From Paenarthrobacter aurescens (GTDB lineage Bacteria > Actinomycetota > Actinomycetes > Actinomycetales > Micrococcaceae), in the NCBI RefSeq assembly GCF_025421775.1, contig NZ_JAOEFX010000006.1, forward strand, positions 124,001 to 188,000: a DNA stretch of 64,000 bases. Direction: 5' to 3'. Positions 45,548-54,151 of the stretch are shown here, piece after piece (position 1 is the stretch's first letter; each line of letters begins with the position of its first letter). Both the position numbers and the translations under genes were made by a program. The notes under the pieces were generated by a model that saw only the letters and a program-made list of their open reading frames with translations, did not search any database and was not told where the DNA came from.

Positions 45548-46672
45548 GTGGACGTTCAAGTAGGGAAGCTCCCGGCACCTCCGGAGGTGGACGAAAACCT
45601 CCCGGTGCCGGCTTCTCCAGAAGCGGGGAAAGCAGAGGATCCGGGCGCATGGGCCCGGGTCCTGCCTTACGCTGCCCGGCTGAAGAAGACGTCCCGCCGC
45701 AACTTTCTCATCACCGCCGGAGCCTCGGCAGCGCTCGCGGGGGACATGCTCTTTACCCGGCATGTGCAGGCCGAGCGCCGGGCAACCAAGATCCTCCGCG
45801 TGCCCGATCCGTACTCGGACCTTTACTTTCCCAAGGCCAGCTGGATCCTCTTCCCCGGGTACAAAACGAGCTGGGAAGAAGCTCAATGGATTCTCAACAC
45901 CCTGCGCCCGGCCCTGCACCAGCGCGGCCGTCTCGCCGCCGTCGGATATTCCAACCTGGGCCTGGACGTGGACGAGGTCGTCCGCGCAATCATCCTGCAC
46001 GTCCGTGAACTGGAGTTGGAGAAGCTGTACTTCTACGGCCACAGTTTCGGTGGGATGCTGGCCACGCAAGTGGCCGCCCGGCTGCTGGAGCTGCACGGCG
46101 TTGAGACACAGTTGATCGTCCTGGACTCGAGCCCGTTCAGCCGGGCGGACGTGCTGGACCAGAGTTGGTTCGACGGTGTGGTGTTCCTTTACGAGAATGG
46201 CTTCCGCATCCCGTCGGTCCTCCGCGGCGGCTATGAGCTGGGGGAGCGTGTGGCCCACAAGGACGAGCGCACGTGGCGGCAGATCCTTGACCAAAGCCTG
46301 GAGCAGCTCTCGCCGATCGCCCCTTCCAGCGTGCTCATACAGACCGAATCGGCCTACATTTACCACTTTGACGGTCTCCGATTAGCGGGAAAGATCGGGG
46401 GAGCCAAGATGGCGTTCCTGGGCAACGCCAAGGATGGCACGGTGGACTATGAGTCCGCGCGAGCCGGGTGGAGCAAAGTGTTCGGAGCCAACATGGCGCT
46501 GCCCACGCTCAGCACCGAAGGCGCCCGGCCCGCGCACGCGAGTCCCCAATGGAACGGCGGCCTGTACCGTCCGTTGCTGGAACGCGTCCAGAACGAGCTA
46601 CAGCCGCTCCCGCCCGAGCCCCAGGAGCCGTCATTCCGGGAGCCGAACGGCAGGGTCATTCGGCCGGTGTAG
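45548..46672 (+). CDS. Alpha/beta-hydrolase with internal twin-arginine-like segment
   Basis: A 374-residue protein. Residues 1-45 are a Pro/Glu-rich tail. KKTSRRNFLITAGASAALAG (from residue 46) follows: a Tat-like SRRNFL motif with a hydrophobic stretch that could be a signal or an anchor. The rest is an alpha/beta-hydrolase fold with nucleophile elbow YGHSFGG (Ser166). Substrate unknown; lipase/esterase or acyltransferase roles are possible. GTG 45548 has no SD; TATGCT ends 6 nt upstream, fitting leaderless translation. The 3' end nearly touches the convergent phosphatase gene (3 nt gap). Confidence 0.75.
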   Translation: MDVQVGKLPAPPEVDENLPVPASPEAGKAEDPGAWARVLPYAARLKKTSRRNFLITAGASAALAGDMLFTRHVQAERRATKILRVPDPYSDLYFPKASWILFPGYKTSWEEAQWILNTLRPALHQRGRLAAVGYSNLGLDVDEVVRAIILHVRELELEKLYFYGHSFGGMLATQVAARLLELHGVETQLIVLDSSPFSRADVLDQSWFDGVVFLYENGFRIPSVLRGGYELGERVAHKDERTWRQILDQSLEQLSPIAPSSVLIQTESAYIYHFDGLRLAGKIGGAKMAFLGNAKDGTVDYESARAGWSKVFGANMALPTLSTEGARPAHASPQWNGGLYRPLLERVQNELQPLPPEPQEPSFREPNGRVIRPV

Positions 46673-46675
46673 GTT

Positions 46676-47383
46676 TCAGGCGCCGTTTTCCAGCGATTCA
46701 ACTTCGACGGCGGTGAGGCCCGCGTCGCGAAGGAAGCCTCGAACGTCCCCGAACTCCTGCGCGAAGCCGGCCAGGAAGTGCCGCATCGCAGCTTCGGGGC
46801 TTTGCAGGATCATGAGGTCCGGGCTGAAATACTCTGCCGGGGTTGACGGGACGCTAAGGCGCCATGTCTCCGCCATGATCTTCAGGACGTCCGGCAGGTT
46901 TGCTGTGGTTGCGGCGTAGTCAGCCACCACTTGATCCTCGGTCCCGCCGGCTGCAAGAAGTCCAACAGCCGACACCACACCCGTCCGGTCCTTGCCTAAC
47001 GAGCAGTGAACCAGTGTGCGTTTGCCTCGGGCTACCGGACGCAAGGCGTCAGCCACCCACTCGGGCTTGATTCGGACCCACCCCAAATACAGCTCGCCGA
47101 GATCCTCCGCTGTTTCCACGGCTTGGAGCGACCCCGCAATGGCGTTTGGGTCGAGTGGATTATGGATGAGTTCGACGGCGGGCGGGACGACGGCGGCAGG
47201 CCCGCCGTCGTCGTCAACCAGCCACGGAACCAAGGAGCGTTCAAGCTCGCTCCGCAAATCCACGATCGCCTGGATGCCGTGCGCCGCAAGGAAACCCGAC
47301 GTTGCAGCGGCATCCAAGCCGAACGGCTGGCTCCCCCTGAGTATCCGGCCACCGGCCAAGGGACGCAGATTGAGCACAGCCAT
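46676..47383 (-). CDS. Tyrosine/serine protein phosphatase (Y_phosphatase3-like)
   Basis: A 235-residue cysteine phosphatase. The C-x5-R signature is HCSLGKDRTG, with Cys127 and Arg133. The N-terminal NLRPLAGGRILRGSQPFGLD and AIVDLRSELER are typical of the actinobacterial secreted/MptpB-like tyrosine phosphatase group. No signal peptide is seen. Codons around residues 58-66 (DDDGGPAAVV) are encoded by a copy of the ACGACGGCGG hairpin found in terminators of this window. It starts 12 nt after the HAD phosphatase and probably shares its transcript. Confidence 0.88.
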   Translation of the reverse strand: MAVLNLRPLAGGRILRGSQPFGLDAAATSGFLAAHGIQAIVDLRSELERSLVPWLVDDDGGPAAVVPPAVELIHNPLDPNAIAGSLQAVETAEDLGELYLGWVRIKPEWVADALRPVARGKRTLVHCSLGKDRTGVVSAVGLLAAGGTEDQVVADYAATTANLPDVLKIMAETWRLSVPSTPAEYFSPDLMILQSPEAAMRHFLAGFAQEFGDVRGFLRDAGLTAVEVESLENGA

Positions 47384-47395
47384 GGTTCTATCCTT

Positions 47396-48226
47396 CTAGA
47401 TTTGGCTCTTGAGGTCGGCCACGGAGTTCAGGATCTGGTTGGGCCGGAACGGGAAGGAGACGATTTCCTCCCGCTGCGTGATGCCGCTGAGCACCAGGAC
47501 GGTGTGCAGGCCCGCTTCCATGCCCGCCACAATGTCCGTGTCCATGCGGTCGCCGATCATGGCCGTCGTCTCGGAGTGGGCGTCGATCTGGTTCATCGCG
47601 GAGCGGAACATCATGGGGTTCGGCTTGCCCACGATGTACGGCTCGCGGCCCGTGGCCTTGGTGATCATGGCCGCGATGGCGCCGGTTGCCGGCATGGGGC
47701 CGTCCTTGGAGGGGCCCGTGGCATCCGGGTTGGTGGCGATGAAGCGGGCGCCGGCCAGGATGTGGCGGACGGCCATGGTGATCGCTTCGAAGGAGTACGT
47801 GCGGGTTTCGCCGAGCACCACGAAGTCGGGGTCGGTGTCCGTGAGGATGAACCCGGCCTCGTGCAGCGCGGTAGTGAGGCCGGCTTCGCCAATGGTGTAG
47901 GCGCGGTTGCCCGAATCCGAGGACTGGACCTGGTCCTTGAGGAACTGCGCCGTGGCCAGCGCGGACGTCCAGATGTTCTCTTCCGGGACTTCCAGTCCGG
48001 ATGCGCGGAGGCGGGCCGCGAGGTCACGTGGGGTGAAGATGGAGTTGTTGGTCAGCACCAGGAAGCGCTTGGACGTGTCTACCCAGCGCTGGATGAGCTC
48101 GGCCGCACCGGGGATCGCCTGGTTTTCGTGGACCAGGACGCCGTCCATGTCCGTGAGCCAGCATTCGATTTCGTGGCCGTTACGGTAAACCGATGTGGAC
48201 GTGTGGGGCGTGGATTCTTCTGCCAT
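47396..48226 (-). CDS. HAD-IIA hydrolase (NagD-like sugar phosphatase)
   Basis: A 276-residue HAD phosphatase. Motif I is WLTDMDGVLVHEN (Asp26 nucleophile, Asp28), motif II LVLTNNSIFTPRDLAARL, and motif IV MIGDRMDTDIVAGMEAGLHT; the class-IIA cap lies between II and III (IATNPDATGP, YIVGKPNPMMF). It should dephosphorylate a small sugar or nucleotide phosphate. ATG 48226 is preceded by GGAGG; the longer frame to 48328 is rejected. Confidence 0.9.
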   Translation of the reverse strand: MAEESTPHTSTSVYRNGHEIECWLTDMDGVLVHENQAIPGAAELIQRWVDTSKRFLVLTNNSIFTPRDLAARLRASGLEVPEENIWTSALATAQFLKDQVQSSDSGNRAYTIGEAGLTTALHEAGFILTDTDPDFVVLGETRTYSFEAITMAVRHILAGARFIATNPDATGPSKDGPMPATGAIAAMITKATGREPYIVGKPNPMMFRSAMNQIDAHSETTAMIGDRMDTDIVAGMEAGLHTVLVLSGITQREEIVSFPFRPNQILNSVADLKSQI

Positions 48227-48531
48227 ATTTGCCTCCGGCTGGGATTGTTCATGCACTGCCACCCAGTCTTTCATCATTCGGGCGGCTGGACATCCTGGGA
48301 TTCCCCTTATGTGGGTAGTTCTGCCCATGTGGATATGGGTTTTGACTTGTGTGAAGCGCGGTGACCTGAACTACGCTGGTGGCTGCGCGGTACGGACCAC
48401 ACCGTGGGTCGGGGGATCAACACGGTGGCCACCCAGTGCCTGCCGCGCTCCAGCAGGTCCCCTTTTCACGGAATTTGTCCACCGGTGTCCTCAGAGGCCC
48501 GGTGCCAGCACTGCACTCGAAAGGGCCTGCC
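48227..48531. other. Divergent intergenic region, no gene seen
   Basis: 305 bp between the HAD gene (leftward) and the proline-rich membrane protein (rightward). I see no coding frame, RNA gene or strong palindrome. TTGACT at 48342-48347 is a candidate -35, but no well-spaced -10 follows. Confidence 0.4.
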
Positions 48532-49761
48532 ATGAGCAATAACAACGGAGCACCCCAGCCTCCTTACAACCCCGACGGCGTGCCACAGCCACGCTATGGA
48601 TCGGGCCAGGAGCCCTATCGCCAGTACCAGCCGGGCCAGCAGTACCAACCGGGCCAGGCGCAGGAGGGCCAGACCGAGGCTGTCCCCACACAGCCCGCAC
48701 CCACCCAGGCTTTCCCCGCGCAGGATGTCCCCATTCAGCCCGGCTATCCCAACCAGTCTGCACAGCCGGGGTACCCTGGCGCACCCGCGCAGCCCAACCA
48801 GCCCGGCTACCCTGGCGGACCCGCGCAGCCCAACCAGCCCGGTTACCCTGGCGGACCCGGCTACCCAAACCAGCCTGGCGGACCCGGCCAGAACCCGGGT
48901 GACCACAACAAGAAATCCCTGTTCCTGATCCTCGGCGGAGTCGCCGTCGTCGTGATCATTGCCCTGGTGGTGGCGTTTACCTGGCTGATTCCGTCGATGA
49001 CCAAGCCCACGGCCGTCGAAACGCCGTCGGTGACATCCTCGGACGCGGCGTCGGACGCGGCGGCTGAGCCGTCCACTGATCCCTCCGCCGAGCCGGAACC
49101 CTCCGGTGACGCGTCGGCGTCCACCGATATGCCCGCCGACGCCATTCCGTTGCCTGCAGTATGGGAAGAGTTCGCCGGACCCACGAACGTTCCGGCCGAC
49201 GGCGACCCGCTGTTCAGCAAGTGGGTCACGGGCGAATCGTCCTTCCAGTACCTTGCCGAATGGACCCACGACGAGTCCTTCGGCATTACCAAGGATCCGA
49301 CCACCGGCGAGGAAATCCAGAAGAAGGCCCAAGGGACGGTTGAGACCGACGGCGACGGAATCGCGCTCGCCTACGCCTTCTTCGCTGAGTCCGAAGAGGG
49401 CAAGTTCGGCAATGATCCTGCAGAGATCAAAAAAGCCATCCAGGACATCGAAGCCCGCTACAAGGGCATGACCGCTACCGAACTTCCCCAGAACCTGGTG
49501 GGCCACAAGTGTGCCTCGGACTTCAAGACCAGCATGCCGGAAGTACGCGAGTTCCGCCGTGGTGCCGCAGTTGTCATCGGTTTCACCTGCGCCAATGCCC
49601 GTGGCGAAGCGATCCAGGCCGTGAACCTGTTCTCCGTGACGCCGTGGGGTACCCCGCAGATGCTCGGGGTCAGCGGACACAAGGAATACTGGGATGCCCA
49701 CCCGGGGCTCTTCGAGCAGCTGGGCAACTCGTACCGCATCAACAAGTGGAAGATGGGCTAA
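48532..49761 (+). CDS. Proline-rich membrane-anchored extracellular protein
   Basis: A 409-residue protein. Residues 1-120 are a disordered Pro/Gln/Gly-rich cytoplasmic region with tandem GYPGGPAQPNQP-type repeats. One transmembrane segment follows at about 127-152 (SLFLILGGVAVVVIIALVVA), then an acidic Ser/Ala/Glu linker and an extracellular domain of about 210 residues ending in NSYRINKWKMG. The topology recalls actinobacterial DUF4352- or PknB-associated surface proteins, but the outer domain is not recognised. ATG 48532 has AAGGG upstream. The DNA repeats here simply encode the protein repeat. Confidence 0.75.
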   Translation: MSNNNGAPQPPYNPDGVPQPRYGSGQEPYRQYQPGQQYQPGQAQEGQTEAVPTQPAPTQAFPAQDVPIQPGYPNQSAQPGYPGAPAQPNQPGYPGGPAQPNQPGYPGGPGYPNQPGGPGQNPGDHNKKSLFLILGGVAVVVIIALVVAFTWLIPSMTKPTAVETPSVTSSDAASDAAAEPSTDPSAEPEPSGDASASTDMPADAIPLPAVWEEFAGPTNVPADGDPLFSKWVTGESSFQYLAEWTHDESFGITKDPTTGEEIQKKAQGTVETDGDGIALAYAFFAESEEGKFGNDPAEIKKAIQDIEARYKGMTATELPQNLVGHKCASDFKTSMPEVREFRRGAAVVIGFTCANARGEAIQAVNLFSVTPWGTPQMLGVSGHKEYWDAHPGLFEQLGNSYRINKWKMG

Positions 49762-49805
49762 GTCCTGGCGCTGAGGCCATGACGGGGCGGGGCTAAAGTT
49801 GAGGG

Positions 49806-50492
49806 GTGACTGACCTTCCCCCCAACACAGCCCTGCCCACCCCTGCCGAAACCACAGCGGAGGGCGAGGCAGAGGCGAAACCCGAGGTCGGCGTCGGGCC
49901 TTGGGAAGGCGAGTTGCCGGTTGGCGAGCATTGGGATCCGGACCTGTTGAGGGATGGTGACCGCCGCAATGTGGTGGACCAGTACAGGTACTGGAAGCAC
50001 GAGGCGATCGTGGCGGATCTCGATTCCAAGCGCCACGACTTCCACATCGCCATTGAGAATTGGCAGCACGACCTCAACATCGGCACCGTGGTGCGCACCG
50101 CCAACGCGTTCCTCGCCAAGGAGGTCCACATCATTGGCCGACGGCGGTGGAACCGTCGCGGCGCCATGGTCACCGACCGCTACCAGCACGTCCGCCACCA
50201 CCCCACCGTTGAGGACTTTGTCCAGTGGGCCGAGGGGGAGGGGCTTGCTGTAATCGGCATCGATATCTTCCCGGATTCCGTGCCGCTTGAAACCTACGAC
50301 CTCCCGAAAAAATGCGTGCTGGTGTTCGGGCAGGAAGGTCCTGGCCTGTCGCCCGAGGTGCACGATTCCGCCGTCGCCACGCTGTCCATTGAGCAGTTCG
50401 GATCCACCCGGTCCATGAATGCCGCGTCAGCCGCAGCCATCGCCATGCACGCGTGGGTCCGCCGGCACGTGTTCCAGCAGCCCGTCAGCTAG
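49806..50492 (+). CDS. SpoU/TrmH-family RNA 2'-O-methyltransferase
   Basis: A 228-residue SPOUT enzyme that methylates a ribose 2'-OH in tRNA or rRNA with SAM. The three family motifs are visible: NWQHDLNIGTVVRTANAF (I), KKCVLVFGQEGPGLSPE (II) and TLSIEQFGSTRSMNAASAAA (III), which together form the knotted SAM site. An acidic N-terminal tail of about 40 residues precedes the core. GTG 49806 has TAAAGT ending 6 nt upstream, so it may be leaderless. Target nucleotide unknown. Confidence 0.9.
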   Translation: MTDLPPNTALPTPAETTAEGEAEAKPEVGVGPWEGELPVGEHWDPDLLRDGDRRNVVDQYRYWKHEAIVADLDSKRHDFHIAIENWQHDLNIGTVVRTANAFLAKEVHIIGRRRWNRRGAMVTDRYQHVRHHPTVEDFVQWAEGEGLAVIGIDIFPDSVPLETYDLPKKCVLVFGQEGPGLSPEVHDSAVATLSIEQFGSTRSMNAASAAAIAMHAWVRRHVFQQPVS

Positions 50493-50542
50493 GCAACTTT
50501 TCAGTTTCAGACCGTGCCGATTTCAGACCGTGCGGATGCTCT

Positions 50543-51622
50543 CTAGCGATCTTTCAGGGTGGCTTTTCCGTCCACGATCTGGATCTCACCAGAGACCCTG
50601 GGTGTTACAAGCTCAACCTTTGGCTCCCATTGCGGGGCATCGTCACGGCCGCTGTTCACCTCGTAGCTCACGGAAGCCTTGCCCGCTTCCTCCGACTGAA
50701 TGATCCAACTGTCCTCGCCACGAAGGAGAGTGAAGGAGGGTTCCTTCTCGATGGTCCATTTCAGATTGCGGGTAGGGCGGTATTCGTAGAGCGCGAACCC
50801 CGAACAACCACGACGGGTCGCTTCGGATGCACTGTCCGGCGTGGAGGCAGTACATTCACTTCGTTTGTTCTCGAGAAGTGTCCGGGTTTCGTCCAGGAGC
50901 AGCTGGCTGGGTATCACTTTCAAACTTTCGGAACTCTTGGAAATCGCCCGGTCAATGCTGATCAAGGCTTTCTGCTCTTCTGCCGTTGCGTACTTGTCTC
51001 CCGATACGCCCAGGGTGTACTCGCCGGGGAAGGCCGGCATTAGCAGCGAATTCCGCGCTCCGGTTCCGGGGTCAGGTGCGGGAACGTCGACGCCGTTCAC
51101 GGCGAACGACTTCACGGGACGACTGGAACTCAGCCGGATCTTTTGGAAGTTCGTAGCCCCAACCTTCCACTCGCCCTCTCGCGACTTGGTCATTCTCAAC
51201 GTGATTTCCTGCTTGCGGCCGTTTTGGGTGACTTCGGCACGGACGGAATCCGACCTTGCGCCCAGGATCCGGTAACCGTCAATGTGCTGCCCTGCGCTTT
51301 TGTACACATTGTTCTGAAGGAGAGCTTGTTCATTCTCCGGGACGCCAGGGTCGGATACGCTGAGGGCCTTCTCGCCGTCCCCGTCGATCAGGGCCTGGAA
51401 GTATGTTTTAGCTGCCGCGCTGACGTCATGCGCCGGTGACAACGATGAAACCAGGAGGACCACACCAACGGTGGCAGCGGTCAGGACTACCGCTGCGCCC
51501 GCTGCGATGCCAATAATCATGTTCCGCTTCCGCCTGGATTGCCCTTCGGGAAAAGTACTTCCCTGCTGCTGCAGGGGTGGCGTCAGGCGGGGCTGGTTGT
51601 CTGCACTCGGGGGGATCTCCAT
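50543..51622 (-). CDS. Membrane-anchored protein of unknown function
   Basis: A 359-residue protein. The N-terminal 33 residues are Pro/Gln-rich and basic. One transmembrane helix follows (MIIGIAAGAAVVLTAATVGV, about 34-57), then an extracellular region that opens with a helix-rich AAAKTYFQALIDGDGEKALS segment. That segment resembles NTF2-like or TcaA-type domains, and two or more beta-rich domains follow. Not assigned to a family. ATG 51622 is preferred over the upstream frame. It is convergent with the SpoU gene and divergent from fbaA. Confidence 0.7.
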   Translation of the reverse strand: MEIPPSADNQPRLTPPLQQQGSTFPEGQSRRKRNMIIGIAAGAAVVLTAATVGVVLLVSSLSPAHDVSAAAKTYFQALIDGDGEKALSVSDPGVPENEQALLQNNVYKSAGQHIDGYRILGARSDSVRAEVTQNGRKQEITLRMTKSREGEWKVGATNFQKIRLSSSRPVKSFAVNGVDVPAPDPGTGARNSLLMPAFPGEYTLGVSGDKYATAEEQKALISIDRAISKSSESLKVIPSQLLLDETRTLLENKRSECTASTPDSASEATRRGCSGFALYEYRPTRNLKWTIEKEPSFTLLRGEDSWIIQSEEAGKASVSYEVNSGRDDAPQWEPKVELVTPRVSGEIQIVDGKATLKDR

Positions 51623-51809
51623 TCCCGCAGTATATCCATCGTTTAGATGAACGGGGGGTGGCGGGTGGAGTGCCAACCCGGCGGAAGTGTTAAGAGCCCC
51701 AGTGACCCGAAACACGGCGGCACGGCGGTTATCGCTAGGATGGGTGCTAGCCGTAAGCGGTCTACTCCAGGGTTACCAACCCACAGACGAATTCAGCATA
51801 GGAGTCACC

Positions 51810-52829
51810 ATGCCCATTGCAACCCCAGAGATTTACTCCGAGATGATCGACCGCGCAAAGGCTGGCGGTTTCGCTTTCCCCGCGGTCAACGTGACGTCGT
51901 CGCAGACTCTGAACGCTGCGATCCGCGGTTTCGCCGAGGCCGAGTCCGATGGCATCATCCAGGTTTCCACCGGTGGTGCAGCCTACTGGTCCGGTGCTTC
52001 GGTCAAGGACATGGTTACCGGTTCCCTCGGTTTTGCCGCGTTCGCCCGTGAAGTGGCGAAGAACTACAACGTCAACATCGCTTTGCACACGGATCACTGC
52101 CCGCAGGACAAGCTGGCGGACTTTGTCCTGCCGTTGCTGGCCGCGTCCGAGGAAGCTGTGAAGGCCGGCAAGGACCCGATCTTCAACTCGCACATGTGGG
52201 ATGGTTCGCACGAGACCCTTTCGGAGAACCTGCGCATCGGCCGTGAGCTGCTGGAGCGCGCTGCTGCTGCGAAGATCATCCTCGAAGTTGAAATCGGTAC
52301 CGTTGGTGGCGAGGAAGACGGTGTTGAGAACGAGATCAACGAGAAGCTTTACACCACCACCGAGGACGCCCTGGCCACGATTGAGGCACTGGGTGCCGGC
52401 GAGAACGGCCGCTACCTGACGGCTTTGACGTTCGGTAACGTGCACGGTGTGTACAAGCCGGGCAACGTCAAGCTCCGCCCGGAACTGCTCCAGCAGATCC
52501 AGGCCGAGGTTGGCGCGAAGATCGGCAAGGAAAACCCGTTTGATCTGGTGTTCCACGGTGGTTCGGGTTCCACGGAGCAGGAAATCGCTGACGCTGTTTC
52601 CTATGGTGTGATCAAGATGAACATCGACACCGATACCCAGTACGCGTTCACCCGTCCGGTGGCCGGGCACATGTTCTCCAACTACGACGGCGTCCTGAAG
52701 ATCGACGGCGAAATGGGCAACAAGAAGACCTATGATCCCCGCGTGTGGGGCGCTTCGGCCGAGGCCGGCATGGCCGCGCGTATCGTCGAAGCCGCCCAGC
52801 AGCTCGGATCGGTGGGCAAGACCTTCTAA
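51810..52829 (+). CDS. fbaA: Class II fructose-bisphosphate aldolase
   Basis: A 339-residue Zn-dependent aldolase of glycolysis/gluconeogenesis. Zn ligands and active-site pieces are seen in IALHTDHCPQDKL, FNSHMWDGSHETLSENL, TFGNVHGVYKPGNVKL and LVFHGGSGSTEQEI. GGAG sits 5 nt before ATG 51810; the frame open to 51687 is rejected. Codon use is strongly biased, as expected for a highly expressed gene. The next gene starts inside its stop codon (TAATG), the conserved actinobacterial fba-DUF3151 arrangement. Confidence 0.97.
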   Translation: MPIATPEIYSEMIDRAKAGGFAFPAVNVTSSQTLNAAIRGFAEAESDGIIQVSTGGAAYWSGASVKDMVTGSLGFAAFAREVAKNYNVNIALHTDHCPQDKLADFVLPLLAASEEAVKAGKDPIFNSHMWDGSHETLSENLRIGRELLERAAAAKIILEVEIGTVGGEEDGVENEINEKLYTTTEDALATIEALGAGENGRYLTALTFGNVHGVYKPGNVKLRPELLQQIQAEVGAKIGKENPFDLVFHGGSGSTEQEIADAVSYGVIKMNIDTDTQYAFTRPVAGHMFSNYDGVLKIDGEMGNKKTYDPRVWGASAEAGMAARIVEAAQQLGSVGKTF

Positions 52830-53251
52830 TGTCGGACGAATTCCGGAAGAACCTGATGGGGCCGGAGCCCACGCTCCTGCCTGCCGAAACCGAGATCTAC
52901 CAGCACCTGGCACTCGGCAAGGAAGCTCTGGACCTCGTAGCCCAGAACCCCACGTCGTCCCTTCTGTGGGCCATCCTCGCCGAGGAAGCCTGGGCCGAAG
53001 GCCGGACCATCGAGTCCTACGCTTACGCCCGCGTCGGCTACCACCGCGGCCTGGATTCCCTGCGCCGCAACGGTTGGCGCGGCGTCGGACCCATCCCGTG
53101 GGAGCACGAGCCAAACCAAGGCTTCCTGCGTGCGCTCTACGCGCTGGGCCGTGCAGCCTCCGCCATCGGCGAGGCTGAAGAGCCGGAGCGGATCGAGAAG
53201 TTCCTGAACGACTCGGACTCCAAGGCCAAGGCAGCAATCGAAGCCCGCTAA
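52829..53251 (+). CDS. DUF3151 family protein
   Basis: A 140-residue cytoplasmic protein. MSDEFRKNLMGPEPTLLPAE, SLLWAILAEEAWAEGRTIES, YHRGLDSLRRNGWRGVGPIPW and HEPNQGFLRALYALGRAA mark DUF3151, an actinobacterial family usually encoded next to class II aldolase. Its start shares one base with the fbaA stop, so it is co-translated. A helical TPR-like fold is suggested by the pattern; function unknown. Confidence 0.9.
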   Translation: MSDEFRKNLMGPEPTLLPAETEIYQHLALGKEALDLVAQNPTSSLLWAILAEEAWAEGRTIESYAYARVGYHRGLDSLRRNGWRGVGPIPWEHEPNQGFLRALYALGRAASAIGEAEEPERIEKFLNDSDSKAKAAIEAR

Positions 53252-53266
53252 AGCCTCACAGCAAAC

Positions 53267-53311
53267 AACGACGGCGGCCCTCACCGAAAGGCGAGGGTCG
53301 CCGTCGTCGTT
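53267..53311 (+). terminator. ACGACGGCGG-type terminator hairpin
   Basis: Stem from ACGACGGCGGCCCTC paired with GAGGGTCGCCGTCGT, small CACCGAAAGGC loop, GTT tail. It lies 16 bp after the DUF3151 stop and before the convergent siderophore ATPase gene, so it may serve both. Confidence 0.7.
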
Positions 53312-53329
53312 AATGAGTGTTGGTCAGAG

Positions 53330-54151
53330 TCAGTCCGTGACCGCCGCGTGCCGCGGCCGACCGAGCGGTACCACCAGGGGCGTATGGGTCACGGGATCGT
53401 CGATGATGTGGCAGGCCATCCCGAACACTTGCTCCACCAAGGACTCCGTGATGACGTCGGCGGGAGCGCCCTCGGCCACCATTACGCCGTCCTTCATGGC
53501 GATGATGTGGTCCGCGTAGCGGCTGGCGTGGTTGAGGTCGTGCAGCACAGCTACGAGCGTGTGGCCTTTGTCCAGGTTGAGCTCGCGGAACAGCTCCAGC
53601 AGCTCGATCTGATGGGCGATATCAAGGAAGGTGGTGGGCTCGTCAAGGAGCATCAGCGGTGTTTGCTGGGCGAGGACCATGGCTACCCACACACGCTGCC
53701 GCTGGCCGCCGGACAGTTCGTCCACAAGCCGCCCGGACAGGGCCGAGACGCCGGTGGCCTCCATGGCCTCAACGACGGCAACCTCATCGGCTTCGGACCA
53801 TTGCCGCAGCAACTTCTGGTGAGGGTACCGGCCGCGGGCCACGAGGTCCGCGACCGTGATGCCGTCGGGCGCAATGGACGACTGCGGGAGCAAGCCGAGG
53901 CGCCGGGCGAGCTCCTTCGCCGGAAGGGAAGTCACGGACTTCCCGTCGAGCAGAACCTGGCCGCTCCGGGGCTTGATGAGCCGGGCCAGTGCGCGCAGGA
54001 GCGTGGATTTGCCGCAGGCGTTCGGCCCCACGATCACAGTGAACTTTCCCTCGGGGATGCGCACGTTGAGGTTCTCGGAGATGATGCGCTGCTCGTAACC
54101 GATAGTCAGCGCTTCGGCATGCAACTGAGGGGCAGTACTTGTGGGGCTCAT
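53330..54151 (-). CDS. Iron-siderophore ABC transporter ATPase (FepC type)
   Basis: A 273-residue ATPase: Walker A VGPNACGKSTLLRALARL, signature [18 protein letters not shown], Walker B PLMLLDEPTTFLDIAHQ, His switch VLHDLNHA. The FepC/FhuC-type TFLDIAHQIELLEL segment marks iron-chelate systems. ATG 54151 has AAGGA upstream and overlaps the permease stop by 4 nt. Last gene of the leftward operon. Confidence 0.93.
   Translation of the reverse strand: MSPTSTAPQLHAEALTIGYEQRIISENLNVRIPEGKFTVIVGPNACGKSTLLRALARLIKPRSGQVLLDGKSVTSLPAKELARRLGLLPQSSIAPDGITVADLVARGRYPHQKLLRQWSEADEVAVVEAMEATGVSALSGRLVDELSGGQRQRVWVAMVLAQQTPLMLLDEPTTFLDIAHQIELLELFRELNLDKGHTLVAVLHDLNHASRYADHIIAMKDGVMVAEGAPADVITESLVEQVFGMACHIIDDPVTHTPLVVPLGRPRHAAVTD

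Noticed and set aside
48670..48900. Intergenic-like DNA tandem repeat
   Set aside because: The repetition is the coding sequence for the GYPGGPAQPNQP protein repeats of the 48532 gene, so it is listed there only.
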